A DNA stretch of 64,000 bases from Oscillospiraceae bacterium (GTDB taxonomy: Bacteria > Bacillota > Clostridia > Oscillospirales > Ruminococcaceae): NCBI GenBank assembly GCA_017847885.1, contig JAGAUA010000020.1, positions 124,001 to 188,000 of the forward strand, in the 5' to 3' direction. The notes below the pieces were generated by a model. That model saw only the letters and a list, made by a program, of their open reading frames with translations. It searched no databases and was not told the origin of the DNA. Numbering within the stretch: the first letter of the stretch is position 1; each line of letters opens with the position of its first letter. A program made the position numbers and the translations under genes. Positions 26,342 through 35,171 of the stretch are shown in pieces.

Positions 26342-26701
26342 ATGCCATGGAGTTTTAATTCCACAACTCCCATATATGTCCAGATAATTGAGCATATCAA
26401 GCTTAGAATAGCCGTGGGCGACTATAAGGCAGGGGATAAGCTGCTGTCGGTGCGCGAGCTTGCCGCAGAAGCCGAGGTAAATCCCAACACCATGCAGAAA
26501 GCGCTTTCCGAGCTGGAGAGGGACGGATTGCTTTACACCCAGAGGACGGCAGGCCGCTTTATCACCGAGGACGGCGAGGTCATCGCAAACCTGCGTGAAC
26601 AGCTTGCAGGGGAGCAGCTTGATATGTTCCTGAATAAAATGCAGCAGCTTGGCTATACGCCCAATGAGGCGCTGGAACTGCTGAAAAAACATATCGGATA
26701 A
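26342..26701 (+). CDS. GntR-family regulator, YtrA subfamily
   Basis: 119 aa from ATG 26342 (GGGGAG). Winged helix-turn-helix PIYVQIIEHIKLRIAVGDYKAGDKLLSVRELAAEAEVNPNTMQKALSELERDGLL, then only a short two-helix tail for dimerisation instead of a ligand domain, the hallmark of YtrA proteins. Those repress ABC exporter operons induced by cell-wall-active compounds, and the two following genes are an ABC ATPase and permease. Confidence 0.93.
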   Translation: MPWSFNSTTPIYVQIIEHIKLRIAVGDYKAGDKLLSVRELAAEAEVNPNTMQKALSELERDGLLYTQRTAGRFITEDGEVIANLREQLAGEQLDMFLNKMQQLGYTPNEALELLKKHIG

Positions 26702-26755
26702 CAAATTTTTTTCATTTTGAGGAAATGACAGCAAAATACAGAAAAGGGGTTTACT

Positions 26756-27448
26756 ATGCTTGTAGAGTGTAAAAATTTGTGCAAAAGCTACGGCAGCAAA
26801 ATTGCGCTTAACAATATCAACCTTAATATCGAACGGGGCAGGATAATCGGGCTGCTGGGTCCCAACGGAAGCGGAAAGACCACGCTTATCAAGATACTCA
26901 GCGGAATTCTGACGTCAAGCAGCGGAGAAGCGCTTATTTCCGATAAGCCGATAGGTGTGGAAACCAAGAAGATAGTGTCCTACCTGCCCGAAAGGACGTA
27001 CCTTAGCGAGTGGATGACCGTTAAGCAGGCGGTGGATTTTTTCAAGGACTTTTACTCCGATTTCAGCGAGGAGACCGCCTACGATATGCTGGAAAGGCTT
27101 GACATAAAGCCTGCCGACAGCCTGAAAACAATGTCAAAGGGCACAAAGGAAAAGGTGCAGCTTATCCTTGTTATGAGCCGTCAGGCGGAGCTTTACCTCC
27201 TTGACGAGCCGATAGGCGGCGTTGACCCGGCGGCGCGTGATTACATACTGAAAACCATTCTCACCAACTATAACGAAAACGCTTCCGTTGTTATTTCGAC
27301 ACACCTTATCAGCGATGTTGAAAACGTCCTTGACGAGGTAATTTTTCTCAAGTACGGCTGCCTTATGCTCCACAAATCCGTTGACGAGATTCGTGAGGAA
27401 AACGGCAAATCGGTGGACGCGCTTTTCAGGGAGGTGTTTGCATGCTAA
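26756..27448 (+). CDS. ABC transporter ATP-binding protein
   Basis: 230 aa. Walker A GPNGSGKTTLIK, signature MSKGTKEKVQLILVMS (non-canonical: SKGTKEK replaces LSGGQ, as in the YtrB-like branch), Walker B LYLLDEPIGGVDPAARD, H-loop STHLISDVE. It partners with the membrane protein encoded next, whose start overlaps this stop by 7 bp. The regulator-ATPase-permease order fits a YtrA-controlled exporter; the exported compound is unknown. Confidence 0.92.
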   Translation: MLVECKNLCKSYGSKIALNNINLNIERGRIIGLLGPNGSGKTTLIKILSGILTSSSGEALISDKPIGVETKKIVSYLPERTYLSEWMTVKQAVDFFKDFYSDFSEETAYDMLERLDIKPADSLKTMSKGTKEKVQLILVMSRQAELYLLDEPIGGVDPAARDYILKTILTNYNENASVVISTHLISDVENVLDEVIFLKYGCLMLHKSVDEIREENGKSVDALFREVFAC

Positions 27449-28272
27449 GGAAGCTGATAAAATACGAGATACTTGCGGATTACAAAAAGTACGGTGTAAT
27501 GTTCGCGGCAATGCTGATGGTGAGCTTTCTGCTGCTGTTTTTCGACAAAATGACCTCATGGGTCAACAACAACACCTTCGTGAAGCTTATATTTATGGTG
27601 CTTTCGGCAGTTTTCGGCATACTGGTGGTGCTGGTTTGCGGAATGGTATTGGTTTTTGCAACAAATCGGTTTTACAAAAATCTTGTCCGTGACGAGGGCT
27701 ACCTCATGCACACCCTGCCCGTACCCACATGGAAGCTTATCGTTTCAAAGCTTATTGCGGTGTATATCTGGTCGGCACTTGCGGTCGTCGCGGTGGGAAT
27801 ATGCTCAGGAATTGCTTTCGGAGAACCGTTATGGCTGTTCAGGATGATAGAAGAATTCCCCGAATTTATTGAGGAGTCAAGAGAAGTATTCGGAGGAAAG
27901 GGCTTTGAGACTTTCCTGATAAATATGATAATTATGACGGTGCTTTCACCGGCAATGATAATGGTGCAGATTTATTTCAGCTTGGCGCTTGGCAATCTTT
28001 TCAACCGTCATAAGCTTGGAATGTCGGTGCTGATGTACTTTGCGACTTATATCGGTGAGCAGATACTTTCCTCCATAGGTATGATGTTTATTTCCTCGGA
28101 TATGGTAAAGTTTGTTCTGGAAAGTCAGAACGACTCGACTATTCCCGATGATAAGATATTTGGGTTTATTAACGAGACTTTTGTGTTTACAATAATATTC
28201 TCGGTTGTAATTTCGGTGGGGTACTACATTGCCTCCGAGCGGATATTTGCGAAAAAGCTTAACCTTGAATAA
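27442..28272 (+). CDS. ABC transporter permease, 276 aa
   Basis: Six predicted membrane helices (for example YGVMFAAMLMVSFLLLFFD, LIFMVLSAVFGILVVLVCGMVLVFA, LIAVYIWSALAVVAVGICSGIAF, and a last one at VFTIIFSVVISVGYYIASE). The stretch VRDEGYLMHTLPVPTWKLIVSKLIAV is typical of ABC-2-like permeases in this group. Overlaps the ATPase gene by 7 bp. Ends shortly before a palindromic repeat pair. Confidence 0.87.
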   Translation: MLRKLIKYEILADYKKYGVMFAAMLMVSFLLLFFDKMTSWVNNNTFVKLIFMVLSAVFGILVVLVCGMVLVFATNRFYKNLVRDEGYLMHTLPVPTWKLIVSKLIAVYIWSALAVVAVGICSGIAFGEPLWLFRMIEEFPEFIEESREVFGGKGFETFLINMIIMTVLSPAMIMVQIYFSLALGNLFNRHKLGMSVLMYFATYIGEQILSSIGMMFISSDMVKFVLESQNDSTIPDDKIFGFINETFVFTIIFSVVISVGYYIASERIFAKKLNLE

Positions 28273-28284
28273 GGGTGAAAATTT

Positions 28285-28356
28285 ACGGGCGGATAATATC
28301 CGCCCCTACGAATTAGTTTAAATAATTGCTTTGTAGGGGCGGCTATCAGCCGCCCG
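28285..28356. repeat. palindromic repeat pair (GTAGGGGCGG family), two inverted units
   Basis: Two units, each itself a near-palindrome (GGGCGGATAATATCCGCCC and GGGGCGGCTATCAGCCGCCC), arranged as inverted copies about 23 bp apart so the whole can fold as one nested structure. The same pair occurs in the other orientation at 52446-52513, and single units at 55001-55026 and elsewhere. The second unit is followed by CTTTTTT and may terminate transcription. Confidence 0.85.
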
Positions 28357-28375
28357 CTTTTTTCGATAAAACAAA

Positions 28376-28417
28376 GGAGCAGTTCTAAGGATACACCCCT
28401 TGAACTGCTCCGTTTTT
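28376..28417. terminator. bidirectional rho-independent terminator
   Basis: GGAGCAGTTC (28376-28385) pairs with GAACTGCTCC (28402-28411) plus an inner AAGG/CCTT; T runs on both sides. It separates the ABC operon from the converging glutaredoxin gene. Confidence 0.85.
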
Positions 28418-28647
28418 CATATCTTCAGTATGCTGTCGATTTTCGGCTTGTCGAAGCCCACAACTACCTCGCCGCTGTCGAAAACGGTAACGGGAATACC
28501 CGTCTGCCCCGAGACCTCGATAAGCTTGTCGTAGTTTTCCCTCGACTCCGAAACGTCGATAACGTCGTAGGGGATACGCTTGCTGTCAAAATAAGCTTTA
28601 AGCTTTGTGCAGTAGCCGCAGCTGTCCGATGAAAATACCTTTATCAT
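28417..28647 (-). CDS. glutaredoxin-like protein, 76 aa
   Basis: Thioredoxin fold with redox motif CGYC (residues 10-13), cis-Pro in GIPVTVFD and GFDKPKID at the end, as in NrdH/glutaredoxin-type mini-redoxins. Its ATG overlaps the trxB stop (ATGA), so it is translationally coupled to the reductase, which is probably its electron donor. Confidence 0.88.
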   Translation of the reverse strand: MIKVFSSDSCGYCTKLKAYFDSKRIPYDVIDVSESRENYDKLIEVSGQTGIPVTVFDSGEVVVGFDKPKIDSILKI

Positions 28648-29594
28648 TTTTGCACCATTCCTTTTTTCATACTTACAATATATTTTTCCGCGTTAAGGGC
28701 GGCAATTGCACCGTCCGAAACCGCGGTAACTATCTGCCTGTACCGCTTTGAGCGCACGTCTCCTGCGGCGAAAATGCCGTCAATGTTGGTTTTCATGTCC
28801 TCGTCGGTAACAACATAGCCCCGCTTGTCAAGCTTTATACAGCCCCTCAGAAGCTCCGTCTGGGGCACGCTTCCGATGTACGCAAATATCGCGGACATGG
28901 GTATCTTTCTTTCCTCACGGGTCACAACATCGGTAACAAGGGCATATTCCAGCATATTCTCACCCCCTGCGTCAAGCAGGTCGGTGTTATAGAGAATTTC
29001 GATGTTGGGCGTCTGTTCAGCCTTTGCGATTATGGCTTTTTCGGCATTGAAGCTGCTCTTTCTGCGGATAACGATGACCTTTTCCGCGATGTTTGCAAGG
29101 TACAGCGCTTCTTCAAGAGCAGCGCTTCCTCCGCCCACAACGCCCACGGTTTTGCCCTTGTACGCGGCAGCGTCGCACAGCGCGCAGTAGTGTATGCCCT
29201 TGCCGTGGAAGCGTGCTTCATTGCGGATAAGCAGCGGCTTGTGTACCGCGCCAGTTGCAAAAATCACCGCAGTCGGCTCATAGACCTTGCTTTCGGTAAT
29301 AACGCGCTTTACCTCGCCCGAAAATTCCACGCGCTCTATAAAGTCGAACTCGTCGATGACCGCCCCCAGCGCAAGCACGTGGCTGCGAAGCTTCTCGGAA
29401 AGCTCCATGCCCGTTATGCTCACATATCCGGGGTAATTCTCCACAATGCTGCTTTGAGCTATCTGTCCGCCAACAATGCCTTTTTCAAGCACGACCGTGC
29501 TGAGACCTGCGCGCATGGCGTAAATGGCAGCGGTCATTCCTGCAGGGCCTGCACCTATTATAACAAGATCGGTTTTAACAGTTTTCTTTTCCAT
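28644..29594 (-). CDS. trxB: thioredoxin reductase-like flavoprotein
   Basis: 316 aa from ATG 29594 (GAGGAA). FAD motif IIGAGPAGMTAAIYAMRAG, redox-active CALCD (about residues 136-139), NADPH-domain GGGSAALEEALYLA and C-terminal FAD motif TNIDGIFAAGDVR. Reduces a thioredoxin or glutaredoxin partner with NADPH, here plausibly the coupled CGYC protein. The NADPH motif GGGSAA differs from the usual GGGDSA, so cofactor or partner preference may differ. Downstream of ispH-rpsA, behind a terminator. Confidence 0.9.
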   Translation of the reverse strand: MEKKTVKTDLVIIGAGPAGMTAAIYAMRAGLSTVVLEKGIVGGQIAQSSIVENYPGYVSITGMELSEKLRSHVLALGAVIDEFDFIERVEFSGEVKRVITESKVYEPTAVIFATGAVHKPLLIRNEARFHGKGIHYCALCDAAAYKGKTVGVVGGGSAALEEALYLANIAEKVIVIRRKSSFNAEKAIIAKAEQTPNIEILYNTDLLDAGGENMLEYALVTDVVTREERKIPMSAIFAYIGSVPQTELLRGCIKLDKRGYVVTDEDMKTNIDGIFAAGDVRSKRYRQIVTAVSDGAIAALNAEKYIVSMKKGMVQK

Positions 29595-29632
29595 AAGCAA
29601 TTCCTCAGCAATATTATTTGCATAAAGAGAGA

Positions 29633-29662
29633 AAAAATCCCCCGAAAAAAACGGAGGATTTT
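29633..29662 (-). terminator. rho-independent terminator after ispH-rpsA
   Basis: Minus strand: AAAATCC-x-CCG / CGG-x-GGATTTT stem with a T-only loop and trailing TTTTTT. Confidence 0.7.
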
Positions 29663-29677
29663 CCAAAAAATTCTTAA

Positions 29678-31660
29678 TTATTCAGCATCAGCAGCTTCAG
29701 CGCTGTCGTCGAGAAGCGCACGGATAGACATGCTGATCCTCTTCTTGTCAGCGTCGATCTCGGTGATCTTAGCCTCAACCTCGTCGCCTACGGAGAGAAC
29801 GTCCTTAACGTTTGTAACTCTCTTGTTAGCGATCTGGGAAATGTGGATAAGACCGTCGATGCCGGGAATTATCTGAGCAAATGCGCCAAAAGGAGTGATG
29901 GAAACGACCTTTGCCTTAACAACGTCGTCAACCTTGTACTCGTTAGCGAACTTCACCCAAGGATTGTCCTCTGTCTTCTTGTAGCCGAGAGAAATTCTGT
30001 TAGCGTCCTTATCAAGATCCTTAACGTAAACCTCGATAACATCGCCTACATTTACAACCTCGGAGGGGTGCTTGATCCTGTTCCAGCTAAGCTCGGAAAT
30101 GTGAACCATACCGTCAATGCCGCCGAGATCAACGAATGCGCCGTAGGTTGTGAGGGACTTAACTTCGCCCTTGAATACGTCGCCAACGTTAACGGACTCC
30201 CAGAACTTAGCCTTTGCAGCGTCCTTTTCAGCGTTGAGAACAGCCTTGATAGAGCCGACAGCCTTGCCTCTTGCCTCGTTAACTTCGATGATCTTGAACT
30301 TAACTGTTGTCTTAACCAGTTCCTCGAGCTTGTCATCTCTGCGTGCAGTAGCCTGTGAAGCAGGGATAAACACTCTTGTGCCCTCGTAAAGAACGATAAC
30401 GCCGCCCTTTACAACGCCTGTAACTGTGCCCTCGAGGATAGCGTCCTCTTCCTTAGCCTTAACGATCTTGTCAAAGCCGACCATAGCGTCAACCTTTTTC
30501 TTGGAAAGAGTAACAATACCTTCTGCGTCGTTGACCTTGATAACGATAAGGTCAACCTCATCGCCGGGCTTAACAACATCGGCAGGCTTGAGAGAGGGGT
30601 CGTTTGTAAGCTCGTCCAGGGAAACATAACCTGTGTGCTTTGTTCCGACATCAACAATAGCTTCTGCGTCATTAACAGCAGTTATGTATCCTTTCACCCT
30701 CTGACCGGTATATATTTTTTTGAAAGAAGCGTCAAGTGCCTCCTCAAAGTTAAAGTCCTCTTCCATGTTCTGTAATTTTTCACTCATCTGGTTTTTAACC
30801 TCCTTGATTATATGTGCAGGCGTTGAAGCACCCGCAGTAATACCGACAATAAATTTTTCGCCGGTATTATTTTTCAGCAGATTTTCAATATACTGAAAAT
30901 CAAGCTCGTCCGCATTCTCAATGTGAATACAGGCGTGACAGTATTTGCCGCAAATATCCGCAAGCTTAACTGTGTTGGAACTGTGCCTGCCGCCGATGAC
31001 TATCATCAAGTCGGCTGACATCGCTAAACGCACAGCGCTCTGCTGCCTGTCGGCGGTAGCACTGCAAACGGTGTTGATAACCTCTGCGTCGGGGTAGGCT
31101 GACGCTGCGATATCGGCACACTTATCCCATATAGATATATTATACGTTGTTTGCGCAACAATTGCAACCTTTTTTTTAGCATTTTTATAATTTTTTTTCA
31201 GAAAATCCGATAATTCCGTCTCATTTGAGCAAATAATTGCCATATTACGGCAATGACCGACAATTCCGCGGACTTCGGGGTGGTTTTTGTCGCCCATAAT
31301 AATGACGTCATAGCCCTCCGCCGACTTCTCGTCAACGATTTTCTGAATACGCCTTACATAAGGGCAGGTGCCGTCGCAGTACCCGATACCCTTTCTTTCA
31401 AGTATCTCGAAAATATCCTTTCCGACCCCGTGAGAGCGAATAACCACAGTTTCATCGGTAAGCGCCTCAAGCTCCTCGGGGGTATTGACGACTCTCACGC
31501 CCTTCCGCGCAAGCTCGTCCACCACATCGGGATTATGGATAATTTCTCCATAGGTAACGACTTTTTTACCCTCATTCAATATATTATACACGATTTTTAC
31601 CGCTCTGTCAACACCAAAGCAAAAACCTGCCTTATCCGCAGTAATAATTTCAGCTTTCAT
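29678..31660 (-). CDS. ispH: HMBPP reductase IspH fused to ribosomal-protein-S1-like domains
   Basis: 660 aa. Residues 1-290 are IspH, the last MEP-pathway enzyme: [4Fe-4S] cysteines at C14 (GFCFGV), about C96 (DGTCPYV) and about C198 (NTVCSATADRQ), with SHGVG, GDKNHPEV and GGRHSSNT. Residues about 318-647 hold four S1 RNA-binding repeats; the third and fourth (GDVFKGEVKSLTTYGAFVDLG; DDVVKAKVVSITPFGAFAQI) are most canonical. This fusion is known in Clostridia. It overlaps plsC by 11 bp in a cmk-plsC-ispH/rpsA operon. Cytoplasmic; essential in most relatives. Confidence 0.95.
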   Translation of the reverse strand: MKAEIITADKAGFCFGVDRAVKIVYNILNEGKKVVTYGEIIHNPDVVDELARKGVRVVNTPEELEALTDETVVIRSHGVGKDIFEILERKGIGYCDGTCPYVRRIQKIVDEKSAEGYDVIIMGDKNHPEVRGIVGHCRNMAIICSNETELSDFLKKNYKNAKKKVAIVAQTTYNISIWDKCADIAASAYPDAEVINTVCSATADRQQSAVRLAMSADLMIVIGGRHSSNTVKLADICGKYCHACIHIENADELDFQYIENLLKNNTGEKFIVGITAGASTPAHIIKEVKNQMSEKLQNMEEDFNFEEALDASFKKIYTGQRVKGYITAVNDAEAIVDVGTKHTGYVSLDELTNDPSLKPADVVKPGDEVDLIVIKVNDAEGIVTLSKKKVDAMVGFDKIVKAKEEDAILEGTVTGVVKGGVIVLYEGTRVFIPASQATARRDDKLEELVKTTVKFKIIEVNEARGKAVGSIKAVLNAEKDAAKAKFWESVNVGDVFKGEVKSLTTYGAFVDLGGIDGMVHISELSWNRIKHPSEVVNVGDVIEVYVKDLDKDANRISLGYKKTEDNPWVKFANEYKVDDVVKAKVVSITPFGAFAQIIPGIDGLIHISQIANKRVTNVKDVLSVGDEVEAKITEIDADKKRISMSIRALLDDSAEAADAE

Positions 31661-32273
31661 CGTCGGAAGCGTCCTTTTCCTCGGGTTTTCCCTCTACAAG
31701 CTCGGTTATTGCACCCATAATGCGCTGCTTTACGGCTTTCAGCTTTTTGGGGGAAGCGTCCTCAACCGCAATTTCCTCCGCAGGTATCACGGGACCGAAT
31801 TTCAGCGTCAGCTTTGAGCGGAAATGCAGCTTTTCTCCCTCGAAAACAATGCCGCAGGGGAGAACGTCCGCGCCCGATTTTGCGGCAATAAGCGCAACAC
31901 CCGTCTTGCCCTTGCCCACCTTGCCGTCCTTGGAGCGTGTGCCCTCGGGGAAAATAACAAGGTTTTTGCCCGAATTGAGGATACTTACCGCGTCGTCGAT
32001 GACCTGCATATCTCCCGAGCCGCGCCTTACGGGGAATGCCCCAAGCTTGCGGATAAACCAGCCGAAAAGCTTGTTTTTGAACAGTTCCTCCTTAGCCATA
32101 TATGTCACGGGGAGCTTCATGGGCATGGTGAGAATTACGGGGTCAGCGTAGCTGCGGTGATTTGACGCCATAACAAGGGGTCTGTCCTGGGGGATATTCT
32201 CCGTGCCCTCAATGTGGAAATTATAGAAAAGCTTGTACACGCCCCAAACCGCATAACGGACAAATGCGTTCAT
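31650..32273 (-). CDS. plsC: 1-acyl-sn-glycerol-3-phosphate acyltransferase
   Basis: 207 aa. Acyltransferase motif I NHRSYADP (H and D of H-x4-D, about residues 38-43), motif III FPEGTRSKDG (about 110), and VMASNHR preceding. Makes phosphatidic acid for phospholipid synthesis; membrane-associated through its N-terminal helix. Between cmk (12-bp gap) and ispH-rpsA (11-bp overlap). Confidence 0.93.
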   Translation of the reverse strand: MNAFVRYAVWGVYKLFYNFHIEGTENIPQDRPLVMASNHRSYADPVILTMPMKLPVTYMAKEELFKNKLFGWFIRKLGAFPVRRGSGDMQVIDDAVSILNSGKNLVIFPEGTRSKDGKVGKGKTGVALIAAKSGADVLPCGIVFEGEKLHFRSKLTLKFGPVIPAEEIAVEDASPKKLKAVKQRIMGAITELVEGKPEEKDASDDES

Positions 32274-32285
32274 ATAAACACTCCT

Positions 32286-32966
32286 TTAACTGCGTTCAAC
32301 GCCTGTTTTTTCGGTAATTATCCCGATGACCATGTTAATTGCACTTTGCAGGTCAACGCCTGTGGTATCGCAGAGAACGGCGTCTTCCGCTTGTTTCAGC
32401 GGCGCAATTTCGCGGTGCATATCGTTATAGTCGCGCTGATTTACGTCCGCAAGCACCGAAGCAAAGGTCTCGCAGCCGCCCTTTTCGATTATCTCTGCAT
32501 GGCGGCGGCTTGCACGTTCCTCCGCGGAGGCGGTGAGGTAGATCTTCACGTCAGCGTTCGGAAGCACCACCGTGCCGATGTCGCGACCGTCCATGATAAC
32601 GTTGTTTTCAGCCGCGATTTTTTTCTGCAAATCGAAAAGGAAGCTTCTAACCTCGGGTATTGCCGAGACTGCCGACGCACCCATGGAAATCCGGGGCGTG
32701 CGAATTTTGTCGGATACGTCCTCGCCGTTCACGAAAACGTGCTGAACGCCGTCGATGAATTTAAGTTCGGGGGATATTTCGGGCAGAAGCCTTGTGACCT
32801 CCTCCGCCTTGGAAGGGTCAGCGCCGCGGCTTACAGCATAGTAAGCCACCGAACGGTAAAGCGCTCCCGTGTCAACATAAATGAAGCCCAAAGCCTTTGA
32901 AGCAGCCTTGGCGATGGTGCTTTTTCCTGCGCCTGCAGGACCGTCTATTGCAACGTTTATCGGCAT
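32286..32966 (-). CDS. cmk: cytidylate kinase
   Basis: 226 aa. P-loop IDGPAGAGKSTIAK, GALYRSVAYYA (CMP-binding), DGRDIGTVVLPNADVKIYLTASAEERASRR (LID) and the final helix region. Phosphorylates CMP/dCMP. First of the conserved cmk-plsC-ispH/rpsA trio; the upstream flavoprotein gene ends 23 bp away on the same strand. Confidence 0.95.
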   Translation of the reverse strand: MPINVAIDGPAGAGKSTIAKAASKALGFIYVDTGALYRSVAYYAVSRGADPSKAEEVTRLLPEISPELKFIDGVQHVFVNGEDVSDKIRTPRISMGASAVSAIPEVRSFLFDLQKKIAAENNVIMDGRDIGTVVLPNADVKIYLTASAEERASRRHAEIIEKGGCETFASVLADVNQRDYNDMHREIAPLKQAEDAVLCDTTGVDLQSAINMVIGIITEKTGVERS

Positions 32967-32989
32967 ATGATTACCGCCTTTCTTTTGTA

Positions 32990-34228
32990 TTACATATTAT
33001 TTCCTGCGGCAACTCCCGTAGAAAATGCTATCTGCAAGTTAAATCCGCCCGTGTATGCGTCCACATCAAGGACTTCGCCTGCAAAGAAAATCCCCTGTAC
33101 AAGCTTTGACTCCATTGTTTTGGGGGATACCTCCGAGACCTTTACTCCGCCGCTTGTGACAATTGCCTCGCTTATGGGGCGGAAATCCTTTATCGTTACG
33201 GTCAGGCATTTCAGCAGCTTGACAAGCTCTGTCCGCTCCTGCTTTGTTACCGAGTTGACCTGCTTGTCGGGGTCTATGCCCGAGAGCCTTACAATGACGG
33301 GTATCATTTTTGCAGGAAGAAGCTTCGACAGCGAATTTGCAAAAAGCCTGTTGGGTATCTCACCAAAGTCGCGCTGTATCCGCTTGTCAAGCACGGCATG
33401 GTCAAGGGCAGGCTTTAGGTCGATGCAGAGCTTGTACCGTCCCCGCTCCATGCTGCGTATGTGGCTGGACGCGCTGAGTACCATTGGTCCCGACACGCCG
33501 AAGTGGGTGAACAGCATTTCTCCCGTTTCGCTGTAAAGCGTCTTGCCGCTTTTTGAGTCGATAAGGGAAAGCGCCGTGTTTTTCAGCGAAAGCCCCATCA
33601 TTTCCGCGCAGAAGCTTTCCTCTGTTACGAGGGGAACAAGTGACGGTTTAAGCGGTGCAACGGTATGCCCCAACGCCTCGGCAAAGCGGTAGCCGTCTCC
33701 GTCCGAGCCTGTACCCGGGTAGGATTTTCCACCCGTTGCGATAAGCACACTGACCGCATTGTAGACCTTGCCGCCGCAGTCAACTCCCGTAACAACGCCG
33801 TCCTCGGCAAGAACGCTTTTCACCCGTTCGCCCCGGTGTATCTCCACGCCTCTTTCCTTGCAGGCGTTTTCCAGCGCGGAAACAATGTCGTGTGCGTTGT
33901 CGCTGACGGGAAAAACCCTGTTGCCCCTCTCGGTCTTGAGGGGGACGCCGCAGCGCTCAAAGAAGTCCATGCAGTCGGTGCAGTTAAAACGGCTGTACGC
34001 CGAATAGAGAAAGCGGCTGTTCACGGGGATATTTGCGAAAAATTCCTCGTCGGTGCAGTTGTTGGTGACGTTGCACCTGCCCTTGCCCGTAATGGCAAGC
34101 TTCCTGCCGCACTTGTCGCCGCGCTCGATAAGAAGCACGCTTTTTCCGTTATCCGCGGCAGTTACCGCAGCCATCATTCCTGCCGCGCCGCCGCCGATGA
34201 TAATGCAATCATAGTTACCCTTACCCAT
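32990..34228 (-). CDS. BaiN/HI0933-family FAD-dependent oxidoreductase
   Basis: 412 aa from ATG 34228 (AAGGAA); upstream ATGs in frame lie inside the regulator gene. FAD motif CIIIGGGAAGMMAAVTAAD, then GRKLAITGKGRCNVTNNC, which is diagnostic for the HI0933-like family (YhiN/BaiN), ATGGKSYPGTGSDGDGYRFAEALGH, and C-terminal VTSGGVKVSEV with FFAGEVLDVDAYTGGFNLQIAFSTG. Some relatives take part in bile-acid dehydroxylation, but this family is widespread and the substrate is not predictable. Commonly found next to cmk in Clostridia. Confidence 0.92.
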   Translation of the reverse strand: MGKGNYDCIIIGGGAAGMMAAVTAADNGKSVLLIERGDKCGRKLAITGKGRCNVTNNCTDEEFFANIPVNSRFLYSAYSRFNCTDCMDFFERCGVPLKTERGNRVFPVSDNAHDIVSALENACKERGVEIHRGERVKSVLAEDGVVTGVDCGGKVYNAVSVLIATGGKSYPGTGSDGDGYRFAEALGHTVAPLKPSLVPLVTEESFCAEMMGLSLKNTALSLIDSKSGKTLYSETGEMLFTHFGVSGPMVLSASSHIRSMERGRYKLCIDLKPALDHAVLDKRIQRDFGEIPNRLFANSLSKLLPAKMIPVIVRLSGIDPDKQVNSVTKQERTELVKLLKCLTVTIKDFRPISEAIVTSGGVKVSEVSPKTMESKLVQGIFFAGEVLDVDAYTGGFNLQIAFSTGVAAGNNM

Positions 34229-34238
34229 AAGCTTTTCC

Positions 34239-35150
34239 TTATTGTTTTTCTGCGGCATCGCTGTTTTCGTACTCGCGGTCGTCGGGACTTCCGTAAACCT
34301 CGTATTCGTCGTATATCCTTTCAAGCCGCTCGTAGTTTTTGATAACATAGTCGCTCTTGCGCATACCCACCGCAACGATAAGGGCGTTTATGACGCTCAT
34401 AGGTGCAACGAGAGAGTCTGCAAAGGAAACCATGTCGCTTCGTGCCAAAAGAAGATAGTCCGCATAAGCCGCAAGGGGAGAAGCCTTGCTGTCGGTAATT
34501 CCGATGACCTTTGCGCCGCGGCTTGAAGCGTATCTGAACGCTTTTACCGTGTGCTGAGAGTACCTCGGAAAGCTTATGCCAATCATGATGTCATGCTCGC
34601 CGATACCGAGTATCTGCTCGAACATTTCGCTTGTGGACGTGGTGTGGACAAGCTTCACGTTCTCGAACATCATGTTGAAATAGAACGAGAGAAAACGGGC
34701 AAGCACCGCCGCGGAACGTGCGCCGATAACGTAAATGTTCTTTGCTTGACAAAGAGTATCCACCGTGCGGTAGAACTCATCGCGGTCGCCCTCTTCAAGG
34801 GTCTTGCGTATCTTGTCGATGTCCATGTTCAGGACCTTTTCGTATACGTCGTTGCCGCCAAGCTGGTCGTTCATAACGTCAATGCGCTGGATAGTGGTCA
34901 GCTTGTTGCTGGTGTATTCCTTCAGCGCGCGCTGCAGCTCGGGATACCCCTCAAAGCCGAGTTCCGTTGCAAAGCGGACTACCGTTGATTCGCTTACGCC
35001 AACGATAGTGCCAAGCTTTGAGGCGGTCATAAAGGCAGCCTTGTCGTAGGTGGTGATGATGTACTCGGCAATTTTCTTATGCCCCTTTGAAAGCGTGGGC
35101 ATGATTTCATGAAGCTTGTTAAAAAGATTTGCGTCGGGAGCTGTACTCAT
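34239..35150 (-). CDS. RpiR/MurR-family transcriptional regulator
   Basis: 303 aa. N-terminal HTH_6 (LSKGHKKIAEYIITTYDKAAFMTASKLGTIVGVSESTVVRFATELGFEGYPELQRALKEY) and C-terminal SIS sugar-phosphate isomerase domain (IYVIGARSAAVLARFLSFYFNMM; GISFPRYSQHTVKAFRYASSRGAKVIGITDS). Binds phosphosugars and controls sugar catabolism genes, but the neighbours are housekeeping genes. A MITE-like palindrome ends 22 bp before its start codon, so its leader or promoter is likely to have been affected by the insertion. Confidence 0.92.
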   Translation of the reverse strand: MSTAPDANLFNKLHEIMPTLSKGHKKIAEYIITTYDKAAFMTASKLGTIVGVSESTVVRFATELGFEGYPELQRALKEYTSNKLTTIQRIDVMNDQLGGNDVYEKVLNMDIDKIRKTLEEGDRDEFYRTVDTLCQAKNIYVIGARSAAVLARFLSFYFNMMFENVKLVHTTSTSEMFEQILGIGEHDIMIGISFPRYSQHTVKAFRYASSRGAKVIGITDSKASPLAAYADYLLLARSDMVSFADSLVAPMSVINALIVAVGMRKSDYVIKNYERLERIYDEYEVYGSPDDREYENSDAAEKQ

Positions 35151-35171
35151 AATAAAAATCCCCTTTATATT

